A program made the position numbers and the translations under genes. Shown here piece after piece: positions 8,791 through 18,399 of a stretch of DNA of 64,000 nt. The notes beneath the pieces were generated by a model. The model was not told the origin of the DNA. It made no database searches and saw only the letters and a program-made list of their open reading frames with translations. Source of the stretch: Pantoea coffeiphila (GTDB lineage Bacteria > Pseudomonadota > Gammaproteobacteria > Enterobacterales > Enterobacteriaceae); the NCBI RefSeq assembly GCF_016909495.1, contig NZ_JAFBFW010000005.1:434001-498000 (forward strand). The letters run 5' to 3'. Position 1 is the stretch's first letter. Every line of letters begins with the position of its first letter.

Positions 8791-10401
8791 ATGGCTATCG
8801 AAATCAATGTACCGGATATCGGCGCGGACGAAGTTGAAGTCACCGAAATCCTGGTGAAGGTTGGCGACACTGTTGAAGTTGAACAGTCGCTGATCGTGGT
8901 GGAAGGCGATAAGGCTTCTATGGAAGTCCCTTCTCCGCAGGCGGGCGTGGTTAAAGAGATCAAAGTTGCGACCGGCGATAAAGTCGAAACCGGCAAACTG
9001 ATCATGATCTTCGAAGCAGCAGGTGGCGCAGCTGCGCCATCCGCTCCGGCTGAAGAGAAGAAAGAAGAAGCGGCTGCACCCGCTGCTGCGGCACCGGCTG
9101 CGGCCAGCGGCCCGAAAGACGTGAACGTACCGGATATCGGCGGCGACGAAGTTGAAGTTACCGAGATCATGGTAAAAGTGGGCGACACCGTTGAAGCAGA
9201 ACAGTCGATCCTGACCGTTGAAGGCGACAAAGCCTCAATGGAAGTGCCGGCTCCGTTCGCGGGTACCGTGAAAGAGATCAAAGTAGCGACCGGCGACAAA
9301 GTCAGCACCGGTTCACTGGTGATGGTCTTTGAAGTTGCAGGCGCTGCGCCAGCTGCTGCGGCTCCCGCTGCGAAAGCTGAAGCACCGGCTGCGGCCGCAC
9401 CGGCTAAGCAGGAAGAGAAAGCGGCTCCGGCTGCTGCCCCTGCTAAAGCTGACGCGAAATCCGACTTCGCTGAAAACGACGCTTACGTTCACGCGACTCC
9501 GGTTATCCGCCGTCTGGCACGCGAGTTTGGCGTAAACCTGGCTAAAGTCAAAGGCACCGGTCGTAAAGGGCGTATTCTGAAAGAAGACGTTCAGACCTAC
9601 GTTAAGGACGCGGTAAAACGCGCCGAAGCGCCAGCCGCTGCTGCGGGTGGTGGTCTGCCTGGCATGCTGCCTTGGCCGAAAGTGGACTTCAGCAAATTTG
9701 GTGAGATTGAAGAAGTTGAACTGGGCCGTATCCAGAAAATCTCTGGTGCGAACCTGAGCCGTAACTGGGTGATGATCCCGCACGTTACGCACTTCGACAA
9801 AACCGACATCACCGAGCTGGAAGCCTTCCGTAAGCAGCAGAACGATGAAGCGGCCAAACGTAAGCTGGACGTGAAATTCACCCCAGTGGTCTTCATCATG
9901 AAAGCCGTTGCTGCGGCCCTTGAGCAGATGCCTCGTTTCAACAGCTCACTGTCCGAAGATGGTCAGAAACTGACGCTGAAGAAATACATCAACATCGGTG
10001 TGGCGGTTGATACGCCAAACGGTCTGGTGGTTCCTGTGTTCAAAGACGTGAACAAGAAAGGGATTACCGAACTGTCTCGCGAGCTGATGGCTATCTCCAA
10101 GAAAGCGCGTGATGGCAAACTGACCGCTGGCGAAATGCAGGGCGGCTGCTTCACCATTTCCAGCCTGGGCGGTATCGGGACAACTCACTTCGCGCCGATC
10201 GTTAACGCGCCTGAAGTGGCTATCCTGGGCGTCTCCAAGTCTGCCATGGAGCCGGTCTGGAACGGTAAAGAGTTCACTCCGCGTCTGATGATGCCGATGT
10301 CGCTCTCCTTCGACCACCGCGTAATCGACGGTGCAGATGGTGCACGCTTCATCACCATCATCAATCAGGCACTGGCTGACATTCGCCGTCTGGTGATGTA
10401 A
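8791..10401 (+). CDS. aceF: Dihydrolipoamide acetyltransferase E2 (two lipoyl domains)
   Basis: The 536-residue E2p core transfers acetyl from lipoamide to CoA. Two lipoyl domains lie at about residues 2-75 and 110-182, with the lipoylated lysines in GDKASME at Lys41 and Lys147. They are joined by Ala/Pro/Lys-rich linkers. A peripheral subunit-binding domain follows near 230-265 ([20 protein letters not shown]), then the catalytic domain with [10 protein letters not shown] near the C terminus. E. coli AceF is longer and has three lipoyl domains, so one repeat has been lost here or never gained. The two domains are very similar to each other. The gene is in an operon with aceE. Confidence 0.97.
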   Translation: MAIEINVPDIGADEVEVTEILVKVGDTVEVEQSLIVVEGDKASMEVPSPQAGVVKEIKVATGDKVETGKLIMIFEAAGGAAAPSAPAEEKKEEAAAPAAAAPAAASGPKDVNVPDIGGDEVEVTEIMVKVGDTVEAEQSILTVEGDKASMEVPAPFAGTVKEIKVATGDKVSTGSLVMVFEVAGAAPAAAAPAAKAEAPAAAAPAKQEEKAAPAAAPAKADAKSDFAENDAYVHATPVIRRLAREFGVNLAKVKGTGRKGRILKEDVQTYVKDAVKRAEAPAAAAGGGLPGMLPWPKVDFSKFGEIEEVELGRIQKISGANLSRNWVMIPHVTHFDKTDITELEAFRKQQNDEAAKRKLDVKFTPVVFIMKAVAAALEQMPRFNSSLSEDGQKLTLKKYINIGVAVDTPNGLVVPVFKDVNKKGITELSRELMAISKKARDGKLTAGEMQGGCFTISSLGGIGTTHFAPIVNAPEVAILGVSKSAMEPVWNGKEFTPRLMMPMSLSFDHRVIDGADGARFITIINQALADIRRLVM

Positions 10402-10407
10402 CAGCAG

Positions 10408-10433
10408 ACAAGGCCGGCGCAAGCCGGCCTTGT
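10408..10433 (+). terminator. Terminator or attenuator after aceF
   Basis: ACAAGGCCGGC pairs perfectly with GCCGGCCTTGT across a GCAA tetraloop, seven bases after the aceF stop. There is little T run (TTAT), so some transcripts may read on into lpd, which starts about 145 bases later and in E. coli also has its own promoter. Confidence 0.7.
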
Positions 10434-10577
10434 TATAAGGGATTTAGATATTCGTGGCACCGCGGTTTGCAGATTATTAACAATTCTGTAAACTCTTGCG
10501 GTGAACGCGTCCCGGTGGAAGAAGGGCGTTGAATCAAAAGCTGTCTGACCCGCCGGACTATCAAATAAGAGGTCATG

Positions 10578-12005
10578 ATGAGTACAGAAATTAAAACTCA
10601 AGTCGTGGTACTTGGGGCAGGTCCTGCAGGCTATTCTGCAGCCTTCCGTGCAGCGGATTTAGGTCTGGAGACCGTCATCGTTGAGCGTTACAGCACCCTT
10701 GGTGGTGTTTGTCTGAATGTCGGCTGTATCCCTTCTAAAGCCCTGCTGCACGTGGCGAAGGTGATTGAAGAAGCGAAAGCGCTTGAAGCTCACGGTATCG
10801 TGTTCGGCAAGCCGCAAACCGACGTTGACAAAATCCGCGCCTGGAAAGAGAAAGTCATCAACCAGCTGACCGGCGGTCTGTCCGGTATGGCGAAAGGCCG
10901 TAAAGTGAACGTGGTTAACGGTCTGGGCAAATTTACCGGCGCAAATACTCTGGTTGTGGAAAATGAGAAGGGTGAAACCACCACGATCACTTTCGACAAT
11001 GCCATCATCGCGGCGGGTTCCCGCCCAATTCAGCTGCCGTTCATCCCGCACGAAGACCCACGCGTTTGGGATTCTACCGATGCGCTGGAACTGAAATCAG
11101 TCCCAGAGCGTCTGCTGGTGATGGGCGGCGGTATCATCGGTCTGGAAATGGGTACGGTTTACCATGCCCTGGGTTCACAGATTGATGTCGTCGAGATGTT
11201 TGACCAGGTGATCCCTGCTGCAGATAAAGACGTGGTGAAAGTGTTCACCAAGCGTATCTCCAAGCAGTTCAACCTGATGCTGGAAACCAAAGTTACTGCC
11301 GTTGAAGCAAAAGAAGACGGTATCTATGTAACTATGGAAGGCAAAAAAGCCCCTGCAGAACCACAGCGTTACGATGCGGTGCTGGTAGCTATCGGCCGCG
11401 TACCGAACGGTAAAGGTCTGGATGCGGGTAAAGCGGGCGTGGAAGTGGACGATCGCGGCTTTATCCGCGTCGACAAGCAGATGCGTACCAACGTACCGCA
11501 CATCTTTGCTATCGGCGACATCGTGGGTCAGCCAATGCTGGCACACAAAGGCGTGCATGAAGGCCACGTAGCGGCAGAAGTGATTTCTGGTAAGAAACAC
11601 TACTTCGACCCGAAAGTGATCCCATCTATCGCCTACACCGAGCCAGAAGTTGCCTGGGTGGGTCTGACCGAGAAAGAAGCGAAAGAGAAAGGCATCAGCT
11701 ACGAAACCGCCACCTTCCCGTGGGCTGCTTCTGGCCGTGCTATCGCTTCCGACTGCGCAGACGGCATCACCAAGCTGATCTTCGACAAAGCGACTCACCG
11801 CGTGATCGGTGGTGCGATTGTTGGTACTAACGGCGGCGAGCTGCTGGGCGAAATCGGCCTGGCAATCGAAATGGGCTGCGACGCTGAAGACCTGGCGCTG
11901 ACCATCCACGCTCACCCGACTCTGCACGAATCGGTTGGCCTGGCAGCTGAGATCTTCGAAGGTAGCATCACCGACCTGCCAAACCCGAAAGCGAAGAAGA
12001 AGTAA
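10578..12005 (+). CDS. lpd: Dihydrolipoamide dehydrogenase E3
   Basis: A 475-residue FAD flavoprotein that reoxidises dihydrolipoamide with NAD+ in the pyruvate and 2-oxoglutarate dehydrogenase complexes and the glycine cleavage system. The FAD fold starts VVVLGAGPAGYSAA, the redox disulfide is Cys45-Cys50 in GGVCLNVGCIPSK, the NAD fold contains GGGIIGLEMG, and the dimer-interface base lies in HAHPTLHES. Two ATG codons are adjacent. I chose the second because it gives the E. coli-type N terminus MSTEIKTQ and better spacing to GAGGT. Confidence 0.97.
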   Translation: MSTEIKTQVVVLGAGPAGYSAAFRAADLGLETVIVERYSTLGGVCLNVGCIPSKALLHVAKVIEEAKALEAHGIVFGKPQTDVDKIRAWKEKVINQLTGGLSGMAKGRKVNVVNGLGKFTGANTLVVENEKGETTTITFDNAIIAAGSRPIQLPFIPHEDPRVWDSTDALELKSVPERLLVMGGGIIGLEMGTVYHALGSQIDVVEMFDQVIPAADKDVVKVFTKRISKQFNLMLETKVTAVEAKEDGIYVTMEGKKAPAEPQRYDAVLVAIGRVPNGKGLDAGKAGVEVDDRGFIRVDKQMRTNVPHIFAIGDIVGQPMLAHKGVHEGHVAAEVISGKKHYFDPKVIPSIAYTEPEVAWVGLTEKEAKEKGISYETATFPWAASGRAIASDCADGITKLIFDKATHRVIGGAIVGTNGGELLGEIGLAIEMGCDAEDLALTIHAHPTLHESVGLAAEIFEGSITDLPNPKAKKK

Positions 12006-12052
12006 TCGCTGACGGCTCCGCAAGGGGTAATTCGCGTTAGTTAGCGAAAACT

Positions 12053-12085
12053 AAGCCGCTATTGTTAACAGATAGCGGCTTTTTT
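12053..12085 (+). terminator. Intrinsic terminator of lpd
   Basis: AAGCCGCTAT pairs with ATAGCGGCTT around a short loop and is followed by a run of T, 48 bases after the lpd stop. This is a standard rho-independent terminator. Confidence 0.9.
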
Positions 12086-12179
12086 ACGGATAGTCCCGGA
12101 CGATCGACCTGACGCGGCCTCACCTGAGCGTCACGAATGGTTGAAGCGAGATTTCGCTATTAGCCTGGTTTTAACCGAC

Positions 12180-12212
12180 TTGTAAACCAAAAACGTATTT
12201 TTCCTTTTACGC
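12180..12212. promoter_or_regulatory. Candidate BirA (biotin repressor) operator
   Basis: TTGTAAACC (12180-12188) is a complete match to the left half of the enterobacterial biotin operator. After 15 bases comes CTTTTACGC, which keeps only the TTTAC core of the right half GGTTTACAA. It lies about 50 bases before the first gene of an operon encoding a biotin transporter, which supports the reading. The weak right half keeps it tentative. Confidence 0.5.
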
Positions 12213-12259
12213 TAAATAGCGTATCTTTGCCGCTCACGTTTTCAGATTTAAGGCTCTCC

Positions 12260-12964
12260 GTGTCAAACAACGTCGCCCTGATTACCGGTGCCAGCCGTGG
12301 CATTGGCCACCATCTTGCCCGCCATTTCTATGCGCAGGGATATCATCTGATTCTGCTGGCACGTGATGCGCAGGCGCTGAATGCGCTTGCCGCCGGGTTC
12401 GATCCGTCCCGCGTGCAGACGCTGGCGCTGGACGTGTGTGATTTTGCCAGCGTGTCGCAGCGGGTGCAGCATGCGCTTTCCCGCCACGCCCGGCTGGATG
12501 TACTGATTAACGCCGCCGGTATTTTCCGCGCAGGCTCCACGCAGACGCCGCTGGATGACTTCAGCGCGCTGCTGGCTACCAACGTTACCGCCATCCATCA
12601 TCTCTGCCAGCTTTGCACGCCGTGGCTGCAAAAGTCTGAAGATGGTCGCATCTTCAACCTGGCTTCGGTCAGCGGCGTGCAGCCCTACGGCAGCGTCGCC
12701 AGCTATGCCGCCAGCAAGCACGCGCTGGTCGGCTACAGCCGCTCGATTGCCCGCGAGCTGGGCTCGCTGGGAATTAAAGTCACCACGCTGTGCCCGGACG
12801 TGGTGGATACCGATATGGCCGCCGGTTCGGGGCTGTCTGCGGAAGAAATGCTGAGCACGGACGATATCTGCCGCGCGGTGGATTTTGTGATGTCGCTGTC
12901 ACCGGCCGCCGTCATTGAGCAACTGACGATTGGTCGCCAGTATCGTCCGCGTAAACCGTCCTGA
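12260..12964 (+). CDS. Short-chain dehydrogenase/reductase of the biotin transporter operon
   Basis: A 234-residue classical SDR. The nucleotide-binding motif TGASRGIG is at residues 9-16, INAAG near 90, and the catalytic Ser136, Tyr149 and Lys153 are all present (YAASK), so it is probably an active NAD(P)-dependent oxidoreductase. I chose a GTG start at 12260, seven bases after AAGG, over a TTG further upstream. The stop is 13 bases before the transporter ATPase gene, and a BirA-like site lies upstream, so a role in biotin precursor or fatty acyl metabolism is plausible. The substrate cannot be read from the sequence. Confidence 0.85.
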   Translation: MSNNVALITGASRGIGHHLARHFYAQGYHLILLARDAQALNALAAGFDPSRVQTLALDVCDFASVSQRVQHALSRHARLDVLINAAGIFRAGSTQTPLDDFSALLATNVTAIHHLCQLCTPWLQKSEDGRIFNLASVSGVQPYGSVASYAASKHALVGYSRSIARELGSLGIKVTTLCPDVVDTDMAAGSGLSAEEMLSTDDICRAVDFVMSLSPAAVIEQLTIGRQYRPRKPS

Positions 12965-12977
12965 GCGAGGCATTTTG

Positions 12978-13652
12978 ATGATTGAACTGAAAGAGGTCTC
13001 CCACGCTTACGGCGATCGCAAGGTATTGAAGAATATCAACTTACAGCTAACCGAGAAGCGTGTCGGCATCGTTGGCAGCAACGGCTGCGGCAAAAGTACC
13101 TTCGTTCGCCTGCTGAATGGCTTGCTGTTGCCTTCTCAGGGCGACGTACTGATCGACGGCCTGAATACCCGTCAGCAGGGCAAAGCGGTGCGGCGTAAAG
13201 TCGGCTTTGTTTTCCAGAACCCCGACAACCAGATTGTCTTTCCGGTGGTGGAAGAGGATCTGGCTTTCGGCATGAAGAACCTCGGGCTGGATAAAGCCAC
13301 GATCCGCGAGCGTACCGACGCGGCGCTGGCCCGCTACGATATGCAGGATCTGCGTCAGCACCCGGCTCACCTGCTCAGCGGTGGGCAAAAGCAGCTGCTG
13401 GCGATCTCCGGTGTGCTGGTGATGGAGCCGGAATATATCGTTTTTGATGAGCCCACCACGCTGTTGGATCTGCGCAACAAACGCCGCATTGCCGCCGCGA
13501 TTGCCGAACTGGATCAAACCGCGATCGTTGTTTCACACGATCTGGAATTTTTGCAGGATTTTGACCGCGTACTGGTGTTTGAACGCGGGGAAGTTGCCGT
13601 CGATGATGTGCCTGCCGTGGCGCTGAAAGAATATGTCAGGATGATGTCATGA
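12978..13652 (+). CDS. bioM: Biotin ECF transporter ATPase
   Basis: A 224-residue energy-coupling-factor ABC ATPase (A component). It has Walker [10 protein letters not shown], a Q-loop in [13 protein letters not shown], the signature LLSGGQKQ, Walker [13 protein letters not shown] and the switch His in VVSHDLEF. It powers biotin uptake with BioN and the substrate-binding BioY. The start follows a GAGG site, and the stop overlaps the bioN ATG by four bases, so translation is coupled. The bioY partner two genes downstream is what assigns the substrate. Confidence 0.9.
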   Translation: MIELKEVSHAYGDRKVLKNINLQLTEKRVGIVGSNGCGKSTFVRLLNGLLLPSQGDVLIDGLNTRQQGKAVRRKVGFVFQNPDNQIVFPVVEEDLAFGMKNLGLDKATIRERTDAALARYDMQDLRQHPAHLLSGGQKQLLAISGVLVMEPEYIVFDEPTTLLDLRNKRRIAAAIAELDQTAIVVSHDLEFLQDFDRVLVFERGEVAVDDVPAVALKEYVRMMS

Positions 13653-14293
13653 CCTTGAGTGATTACGTACCGGGTAACTCGTTTATCCATCGCCTGCCGT
13701 CGGGGATTAAGATCCTTTCCCTGGCGCTGGTGGGTACGCTGCTGTTTGTTTTCCCCCTGCTGGCGGTGGTGCTCTCCACGCTGGTTGTCGTTGCTGCGCT
13801 TTACCCGCTGGCGGGTATTGGGCCAAAAATAATGCTGCTGCAGCTGAAACCGCTGATGTGGGTGCTGGCGCTGCTGTTTGCCGTACAGTGGTGGATGGTG
13901 GACTGGGTTTCTGGCGTGCTGGTCGTTGCGCGACTTTCCGCGCTGCTGCTGCTGGCGGCGCTGGTGACGCTGACCACGCGCACCACCGATATGATTGATG
14001 CGCTGGAAAGCGGGCTGTCCTGGCTGCGTTTTTTGCGCATCAACCCGGCGAAGGTCAGCCTGGCACTCTCGCTGGCCTTGCGTTTTATCCCGGTGCTGGC
14101 CGCCATCACCGCCGAAGTGCGTGAAGCGCAGAAAGCGCGCGGCCTTGACCGCAGTGTGATTGCCGTGGCGGTCCCGGTTATTGTCCGTACCCTGAAAATG
14201 GCTGATGACATTGCGGCGGCGCTGGAAGCCCGCGCATACGATCCCCAGCTTAAACGTCCCCAAAGCGATGCTGAAAAGTCGAGAGGCTCTTAA
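13649..14293 (+). CDS. bioN: Biotin ECF transporter transmembrane (T) component
   Basis: A 214-residue EcfT-type membrane protein. Several hydrophobic spans lie in residues 20-115. The cytoplasmic coupling region carries the two Ala-Arg signatures of T components, AQKARGLD and ALEARAYDP, which contact the ATPase grooves. Its start overlaps bioM (ATGA) and its stop shares a base with the bioY start. It links ATP hydrolysis by BioM to BioY toppling in the inner membrane. Confidence 0.9.
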   Translation: MTLSDYVPGNSFIHRLPSGIKILSLALVGTLLFVFPLLAVVLSTLVVVAALYPLAGIGPKIMLLQLKPLMWVLALLFAVQWWMVDWVSGVLVVARLSALLLLAALVTLTTRTTDMIDALESGLSWLRFLRINPAKVSLALSLALRFIPVLAAITAEVREAQKARGLDRSVIAVAVPVIVRTLKMADDIAAALEARAYDPQLKRPQSDAEKSRGS

Positions 14294-14832
14294 TGTCCAC
14301 CAGAGATATTGTTTATATAGCGCTGTTTGCCGCGATGACTGCGGCGCTGGGTCTGTTCCCGGCCTTTAGCCTGCCGGTGATTGGCGTGCCGATTACCGCG
14401 CAGACGCTGGGCTGTATGCTGGCGGGGGCGATTGCCGGTGCTAAGCGGGGTGCGCTGGCGATGGTATTGTTCGATCTGCTGGTGGCTATCGGGCTGCCGC
14501 TGTTGGCCGGTGGCCGTGGCGGGCTGGGGGTTTATATGGGGCCCGGCGGTGGTTTTATTCTCTCCTGGCCGCTGGCGGCACTGGTCATCGGCTTGTTGTA
14601 CCAGCGCGGTCTGCGTTCACTGACGCTGGTGAAGGAGCTGCTGATTATCGCACTGGGTGGGATTGTGGTGATTTATGCCTGCGGTATTCCGTGGATTGCC
14701 GCCGTTGCGGGTATCACGCTGAAGCAGGCCGCACTCGGCTCGCTGGGGTTTGTGCCGGGCGATATCGTGAAGGTGGTGCTGGCGGCGGTGATTGTACGGG
14801 CGGTACGGCGGGCTTATCCGACGTTGGGATAG
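14293..14832 (+). CDS. bioY: Biotin-binding S component BioY
   Basis: A 179-residue integral membrane substrate-binding protein with about six spans. The family blocks LGLFPAFSLPVIGVPITAQT and a glycine-rich GGRGGLGVYMGPGGGF segment are visible; BioY proteins bind biotin with high affinity. It is the last gene of the SDR-bioM-bioN-bioY unit. E. coli does not carry this transporter here and uses a different biotin carrier, so the operon is an accessory insert between lpd and the following genes. Confidence 0.93.
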   Translation: MSTRDIVYIALFAAMTAALGLFPAFSLPVIGVPITAQTLGCMLAGAIAGAKRGALAMVLFDLLVAIGLPLLAGGRGGLGVYMGPGGGFILSWPLAALVIGLLYQRGLRSLTLVKELLIIALGGIVVIYACGIPWIAAVAGITLKQAALGSLGFVPGDIVKVVLAAVIVRAVRRAYPTLG

Positions 14833-14863
14833 AGTTGGGCGCTGGGTACTGGCGTATGGGGTT

Positions 14864-15059
14864 CAGCCTCTGCTGCTGCTTCAGGGCGGTCCTCGCGCCG
14901 CGCTGCGGTGCCTTCGGTTACGCCATTACGCCGAACGGATCGGCCAGGATTGAACGTCCCTGTTCAAACCCGGCCTGACGCCAGCATCCCTGCTGTCGTC
15001 TCCTGGCGCAATGGCTCCACCTCAGCGCTGCGGATGCCCTTACGCAGCAGCAGAGGCTG
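14864..15059 (-). repeat. Dispersed structured repeat, full copy (inverted)
   Basis: Closed by CAGCCTCTGCTGCTG and its exact complement CAGCAGCAGAGGCTG. The copy at 27212 has GCGGCGG in place of GCTGCTG on one arm and matching changes on the other. On the minus strand it contains an inner stem TTTGAAC/GTTCAA enclosed by GGCC/GGCC. It lies 32 bases after bioY and opposes the next copy head to head. Confidence 0.75.
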
Positions 15060-15126
15060 TCCCCTCCAGATAATTTCATCGCTTTTAGCTTTTGGGCTTT
15101 CAGGCAACACAGAAATCAGAGAGCAG

Positions 15127-15319
15127 GCTGGCTGTGCCCACGAGAGGGCAATCCACAGCGCTGAACGAAGAGAGGAAGCCAGGATTCGGCCGCATGGACG
15201 CGGCCGAAAGTCACAGCCGGGCCAGGACGGCCCGTCTGTGGCGGTCCGGGAGGCTGACGAGCGAAGTGAGGGGACCGCAACGCGGCGCGAGGACCCGCCC
15301 GGCCGGGGGCACTGCCAGC
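15127..15319 (+). repeat. Dispersed structured repeat, full copy
   Basis: Closed by GCTGGCTGTGCCC and GGGCACTGCCAGC (a single T-T mismatch). Internal stems are CGGCCGC/GCGGCCG, GTCACAG/CTGTGGC, CGGGCC/GGCCCG and GCGGTCC/GGGACCGC. At the same places the copy at 2902 has CGCCCAC/GTGGGCG and GGGACAG/CTGTCCC, so both sides of the stems have changed together. Nothing else is seen in 14833-15414. Confidence 0.78.
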
Positions 15320-15414
15320 CAGCGCTAACTGCTGACTCTACAAACAACGCAGCACAAATTTCCATTTGTAACGCGCTCTGGCTGGTCTGCGAACGAACTT
15401 CCGACACGGCTGCC

Positions 15415-16401
15415 TCAAAGCTTCAGCAGAATCTTCCCCTTCAGCGCACCGGACAACACCGCATCCACCGCCTGATGAATATCCGTCAGCGCAAACTCGG
15501 CTACCACCTCGGTGGCAATCACCCCATCGCGGATCAGTGCCATCACTTCATCGATACGCCGCTGCACCAGCGACTTCTCATGGCCGTGTACCCACAACCG
15601 TAAATGGAAATTAGAAAAACGAATATCCGGGCGGCTGCGCCAGAAAGTCGGAGGGATCGGCTGACCGGATAGCAGGCCATAGTGAATAAACTGCCCACCC
15701 GGCATCAGCGCCTCAGCCAGCGACAGCGACTCTTCACCGCCGATGCAGTCCAGAATCGCCTCCACGCCGCCGCCGCGCTGAAGCGCCGCCAGCTGCTGCG
15801 GATAATCCGGGCTGCTGCTGTTCAGCACACTCTCAACGGGAAAGTCGTCAAACAGTGTCAGGTTCTCCGCCTTGCGCACGATGGCGATGGCCCTGATGCC
15901 CAGGTGGCTGGCAATGCGGATCAGCATCTTGCCAATCGCCGAGTTGGCGGCATTGATGATTACCCGCATCCCGGGCGTAAAGTGCAGCTCTTCCGTTAGC
16001 ATCAGCAGGGCGGTCATCGGATTCACGTAGCTGGTCGCCGCTTCTTTATCACTGACGAAATCGGGCAGGGTAAAACACCACTGCGCCTCGCTGTCTTTAT
16101 AGGTCTGCCAGGCACCCATACTCCCCACCGGCAGCACCCGCTGACCGGGCAGAAGTGAGGGATCGTTGCTCTGAACGATATGCCCCATGCCCTCGAAACC
16201 GGGAACGAAAGGTAAGGTAATACGTGAACGGTAGGCACCGGAAATAGTAATAATATCAGAGGGATTTATCGTCGCCCATGCCATCTTAACCCGTACCTGA
16301 CCGGCAGCTAATTCGCTCTGCTCACCGGATTCCAGCCGCAGAATATCCCTGATATTACCGAACTCGCGGACCATCGCTCTGGTGAATAAACTCTCTTTCA
16401 T
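15415..16401 (-). CDS. MDR-family enoyl reductase/quinone oxidoreductase-like protein
   Basis: A 328-residue medium-chain dehydrogenase/reductase. The GroES-like domain is followed by a Rossmann fold beginning near residue 145 (IINAANSAIGKMLIR). The cysteine cluster for structural zinc is absent, and the motif NPSDIITISG resembles trans-2-enoyl-thioester reductases and quinone reductases more than zinc alcohol dehydrogenases. It is transcribed divergently from the thioesterase-ligase-thiolase genes with under 40 bases between the starts, so reduction of an acyl intermediate made by that set is a reasonable inference. The substrate is unknown. Confidence 0.75.
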   Translation of the reverse strand: MKESLFTRAMVREFGNIRDILRLESGEQSELAAGQVRVKMAWATINPSDIITISGAYRSRITLPFVPGFEGMGHIVQSNDPSLLPGQRVLPVGSMGAWQTYKDSEAQWCFTLPDFVSDKEAATSYVNPMTALLMLTEELHFTPGMRVIINAANSAIGKMLIRIASHLGIRAIAIVRKAENLTLFDDFPVESVLNSSSPDYPQQLAALQRGGGVEAILDCIGGEESLSLAEALMPGGQFIHYGLLSGQPIPPTFWRSRPDIRFSNFHLRLWVHGHEKSLVQRRIDEVMALIRDGVIATEVVAEFALTDIHQAVDAVLSGALKGKILLKL

Positions 16402-16438
16402 GGTATATTTTCTTTAGTGGCTTCTGGTTTACAGGTTG

Positions 16439-16882
16439 ATGATTTTTATGCAGCAGTATAATAGTGAAACATTTCGCGTATCAATGCGTGATATCGATCT
16501 GAATGGTCACGTCCATAATTCAGTTTACCTGGATTATTGTGAAGATGCCGTGGTTAATGCCTTTCGCCGTGCAGATATTTTAGCCTTATTTCGCCCGCAG
16601 ACGGCCGGTGTGGTTTATCACGTAAAAAAATGTGAAGCGACCTTTCATTTCCCATTATCAGTCGACGATGTGGTAGAGCCTCAGGTATTCATTGAGAAGC
16701 TCGGTAACAGCAGCTTAATATTTTCTATTCACCTGAATTTACAGGGAAGAAATATTCTGGCTGCCGAAGGAAAATTAGTCTGGGTCTGCATTAACCCTGC
16801 CGATAATAAGCCCTGTCCGATCCCTGAAGAAACCCGTAAGGCTTTGATCCATCACTTTCCGCAGCCAGGAGCCGGAGCCTGA
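16439..16882 (+). CDS. Hot-dog fold acyl-CoA thioesterase
   Basis: A protein of about 147 residues of the 4-hydroxybenzoyl-CoA thioesterase type. The active-site motif is seen near the N terminus in DIDLNGHVHNSVYLDYCEDA, with the Asp, Gly-His and Asn-x-x-Tyr positions of the family. Starts at 16439 and 16448 are both possible because the AGG site at 16433 is badly spaced for either. The stop overlaps the next ATG by one base. The first 300 bases are more AT-rich than the flanks. Confidence 0.8.
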   Translation: MIFMQQYNSETFRVSMRDIDLNGHVHNSVYLDYCEDAVVNAFRRADILALFRPQTAGVVYHVKKCEATFHFPLSVDDVVEPQVFIEKLGNSSLIFSIHLNLQGRNILAAEGKLVWVCINPADNKPCPIPEETRKALIHHFPQPGAGA

Positions 16883-18399
16883 TGCCGGTTCACGACAGGG
16901 TTCAGCAGCACGCCCAAAAACATCCCCACGCCATTGCGGTGAATATTGATGGCCAGACGCTGAGCTGGTTACAGCTGTGGCAGCACTCGCAGGCACTGTA
17001 TCAGCTTATTCTCAGTGAGTCCCAGAACGGCCATACCGTGGCGGTAGCGACCGGCAATGCGATTGCTTTCCCGATAGCCTGGCTGGCGGCAACCGCACAG
17101 CCTCTCACCGCGGCAATCATAGACCCGCTGCTGCCAGCCGAACAGCTGCGCGAAATGCTGAGCCGCATTAAGCCGGGCCTGCTGCTGTTAAACCAGCAGG
17201 ATCGGGCGACGATCGCGCTGGCCGATGCGCTACAGATCCACTGGCTGGCGGTGGATCGCTGGCTGGAAAGCGATCCTTCTGTTACCGAAGATCGGCCCGC
17301 ATTCAGTCAGGGAATGCATGATACCACGCCGTTTTTGATCAATTTCACCTCCGGCACCACCAGCCTGCCGAAGGCGTTTGTCCGATCGCGCCGCTCCTGG
17401 CGCAGCAGCTTTGAAAACGGCGAGGCGATCTTTCAGCTGACGGATGCGCCCTCAACGCTGTTTCCCGGCCCGCTGTCGAACGGCATTGGCCTCTACTGCC
17501 TGAATGAAACGCTGTATGCGGGCGGCTGTTTCTACAGCCTCGGCAAGTGGCAGCCGGACGCCGCCCTGGCGTTGATCGCCGGGCAGCAGATCCAGCGCCT
17601 GGTGGTGGTGCCAACGATGATTGCCGGTTTTGCCCGCGTGGCTGATGGAGAAGCGTTTCCCGGCCTGCGTAATTTGCTCAGTGCCGGAGCCAAGCTGGAG
17701 CTGAACCACTATCGGCAGGCGAGGGCGCTGTTTCCCGCAGCGCGGATGCAGGAGTATTACGGTGCATCGGAGCTGGGATTTGTCGCCGTTTCCACACTGA
17801 ACGACGACAGCATCAGCGACTCTCTGGCCAGCGTTGGGCAGGCTTTTCCGGGGACCACCATTGAAATCCTCGACGATGATGATGTGCCGGTGGCGATGAA
17901 TCAACCGGGGCGGATTTTTATTCGCAGCGAGCAGATTATCGAGGGGTATTTATGGGGTGATGACGGCGGCGCATTTAAAAAAACACCCAGTGGTGCCACG
18001 GTATCGGATATCGGCTATCTGGATGAACGGCAGAACCTGCATATTATCGGCCGCCGGGGAAATATGATCCTCAGCGGCGGTAATAATATTTACCTGTCAG
18101 AAATAGAAACGACGATCAAAGCGATCCCGGGTGTTATAGAAGCGATAGTTATTGCCATTGATGATAATTATCTGGGGAAAAAGATCGTCGCTATTATTGA
18201 GGCGGAATTAACGCTGGCGGAAACGATCCCGGAAATATGCCGCGAGCATCTGGCGAAATACAAATTGCCACGCCACTATTATCACATCAGCCACTGGCCT
18301 TTAACGCCCGCTGGAAAAATTAAACGTGCCGGGCTGGAAATAAGGATCGCAAATCATGACCTCAGAACCGATCTCACTGAACTATCAGCCGGGAGATGA
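16882..18399 (+). CDS. AMP-dependent acyl-CoA synthetase/ligase
   Basis: A 505-residue ANL-superfamily enzyme that activates a carboxylate through an acyl-adenylate. It has the phosphate-binding loop INFTSGTTSLPKAF near residue 155, the adenine motif YYGASELG, the hinge region DIGYLDERQNLHIIGRRG and a C-terminal lysine in TPAGKIKR. It could be loaded with CoA or another thiol; the substrate is not evident. Its start overlaps the thioesterase stop, and its end overlaps the thiolase start by 44 bases, so the three genes form a tight operon. Confidence 0.85.
   Translation: MPVHDRVQQHAQKHPHAIAVNIDGQTLSWLQLWQHSQALYQLILSESQNGHTVAVATGNAIAFPIAWLAATAQPLTAAIIDPLLPAEQLREMLSRIKPGLLLLNQQDRATIALADALQIHWLAVDRWLESDPSVTEDRPAFSQGMHDTTPFLINFTSGTTSLPKAFVRSRRSWRSSFENGEAIFQLTDAPSTLFPGPLSNGIGLYCLNETLYAGGCFYSLGKWQPDAALALIAGQQIQRLVVVPTMIAGFARVADGEAFPGLRNLLSAGAKLELNHYRQARALFPAARMQEYYGASELGFVAVSTLNDDSISDSLASVGQAFPGTTIEILDDDDVPVAMNQPGRIFIRSEQIIEGYLWGDDGGAFKKTPSGATVSDIGYLDERQNLHIIGRRGNMILSGGNNIYLSEIETTIKAIPGVIEAIVIAIDDNYLGKKIVAIIEAELTLAETIPEICREHLAKYKLPRHYYHISHWPLTPAGKIKRAGLEIRIANHDLRTDLTELSAGR

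Noticed and set aside
8607-9308. Long minus-strand frames inside aceF and other highly expressed genes
   Set aside because: They are products of biased codon use on the opposite strand and show no recognisable domains or start sites.
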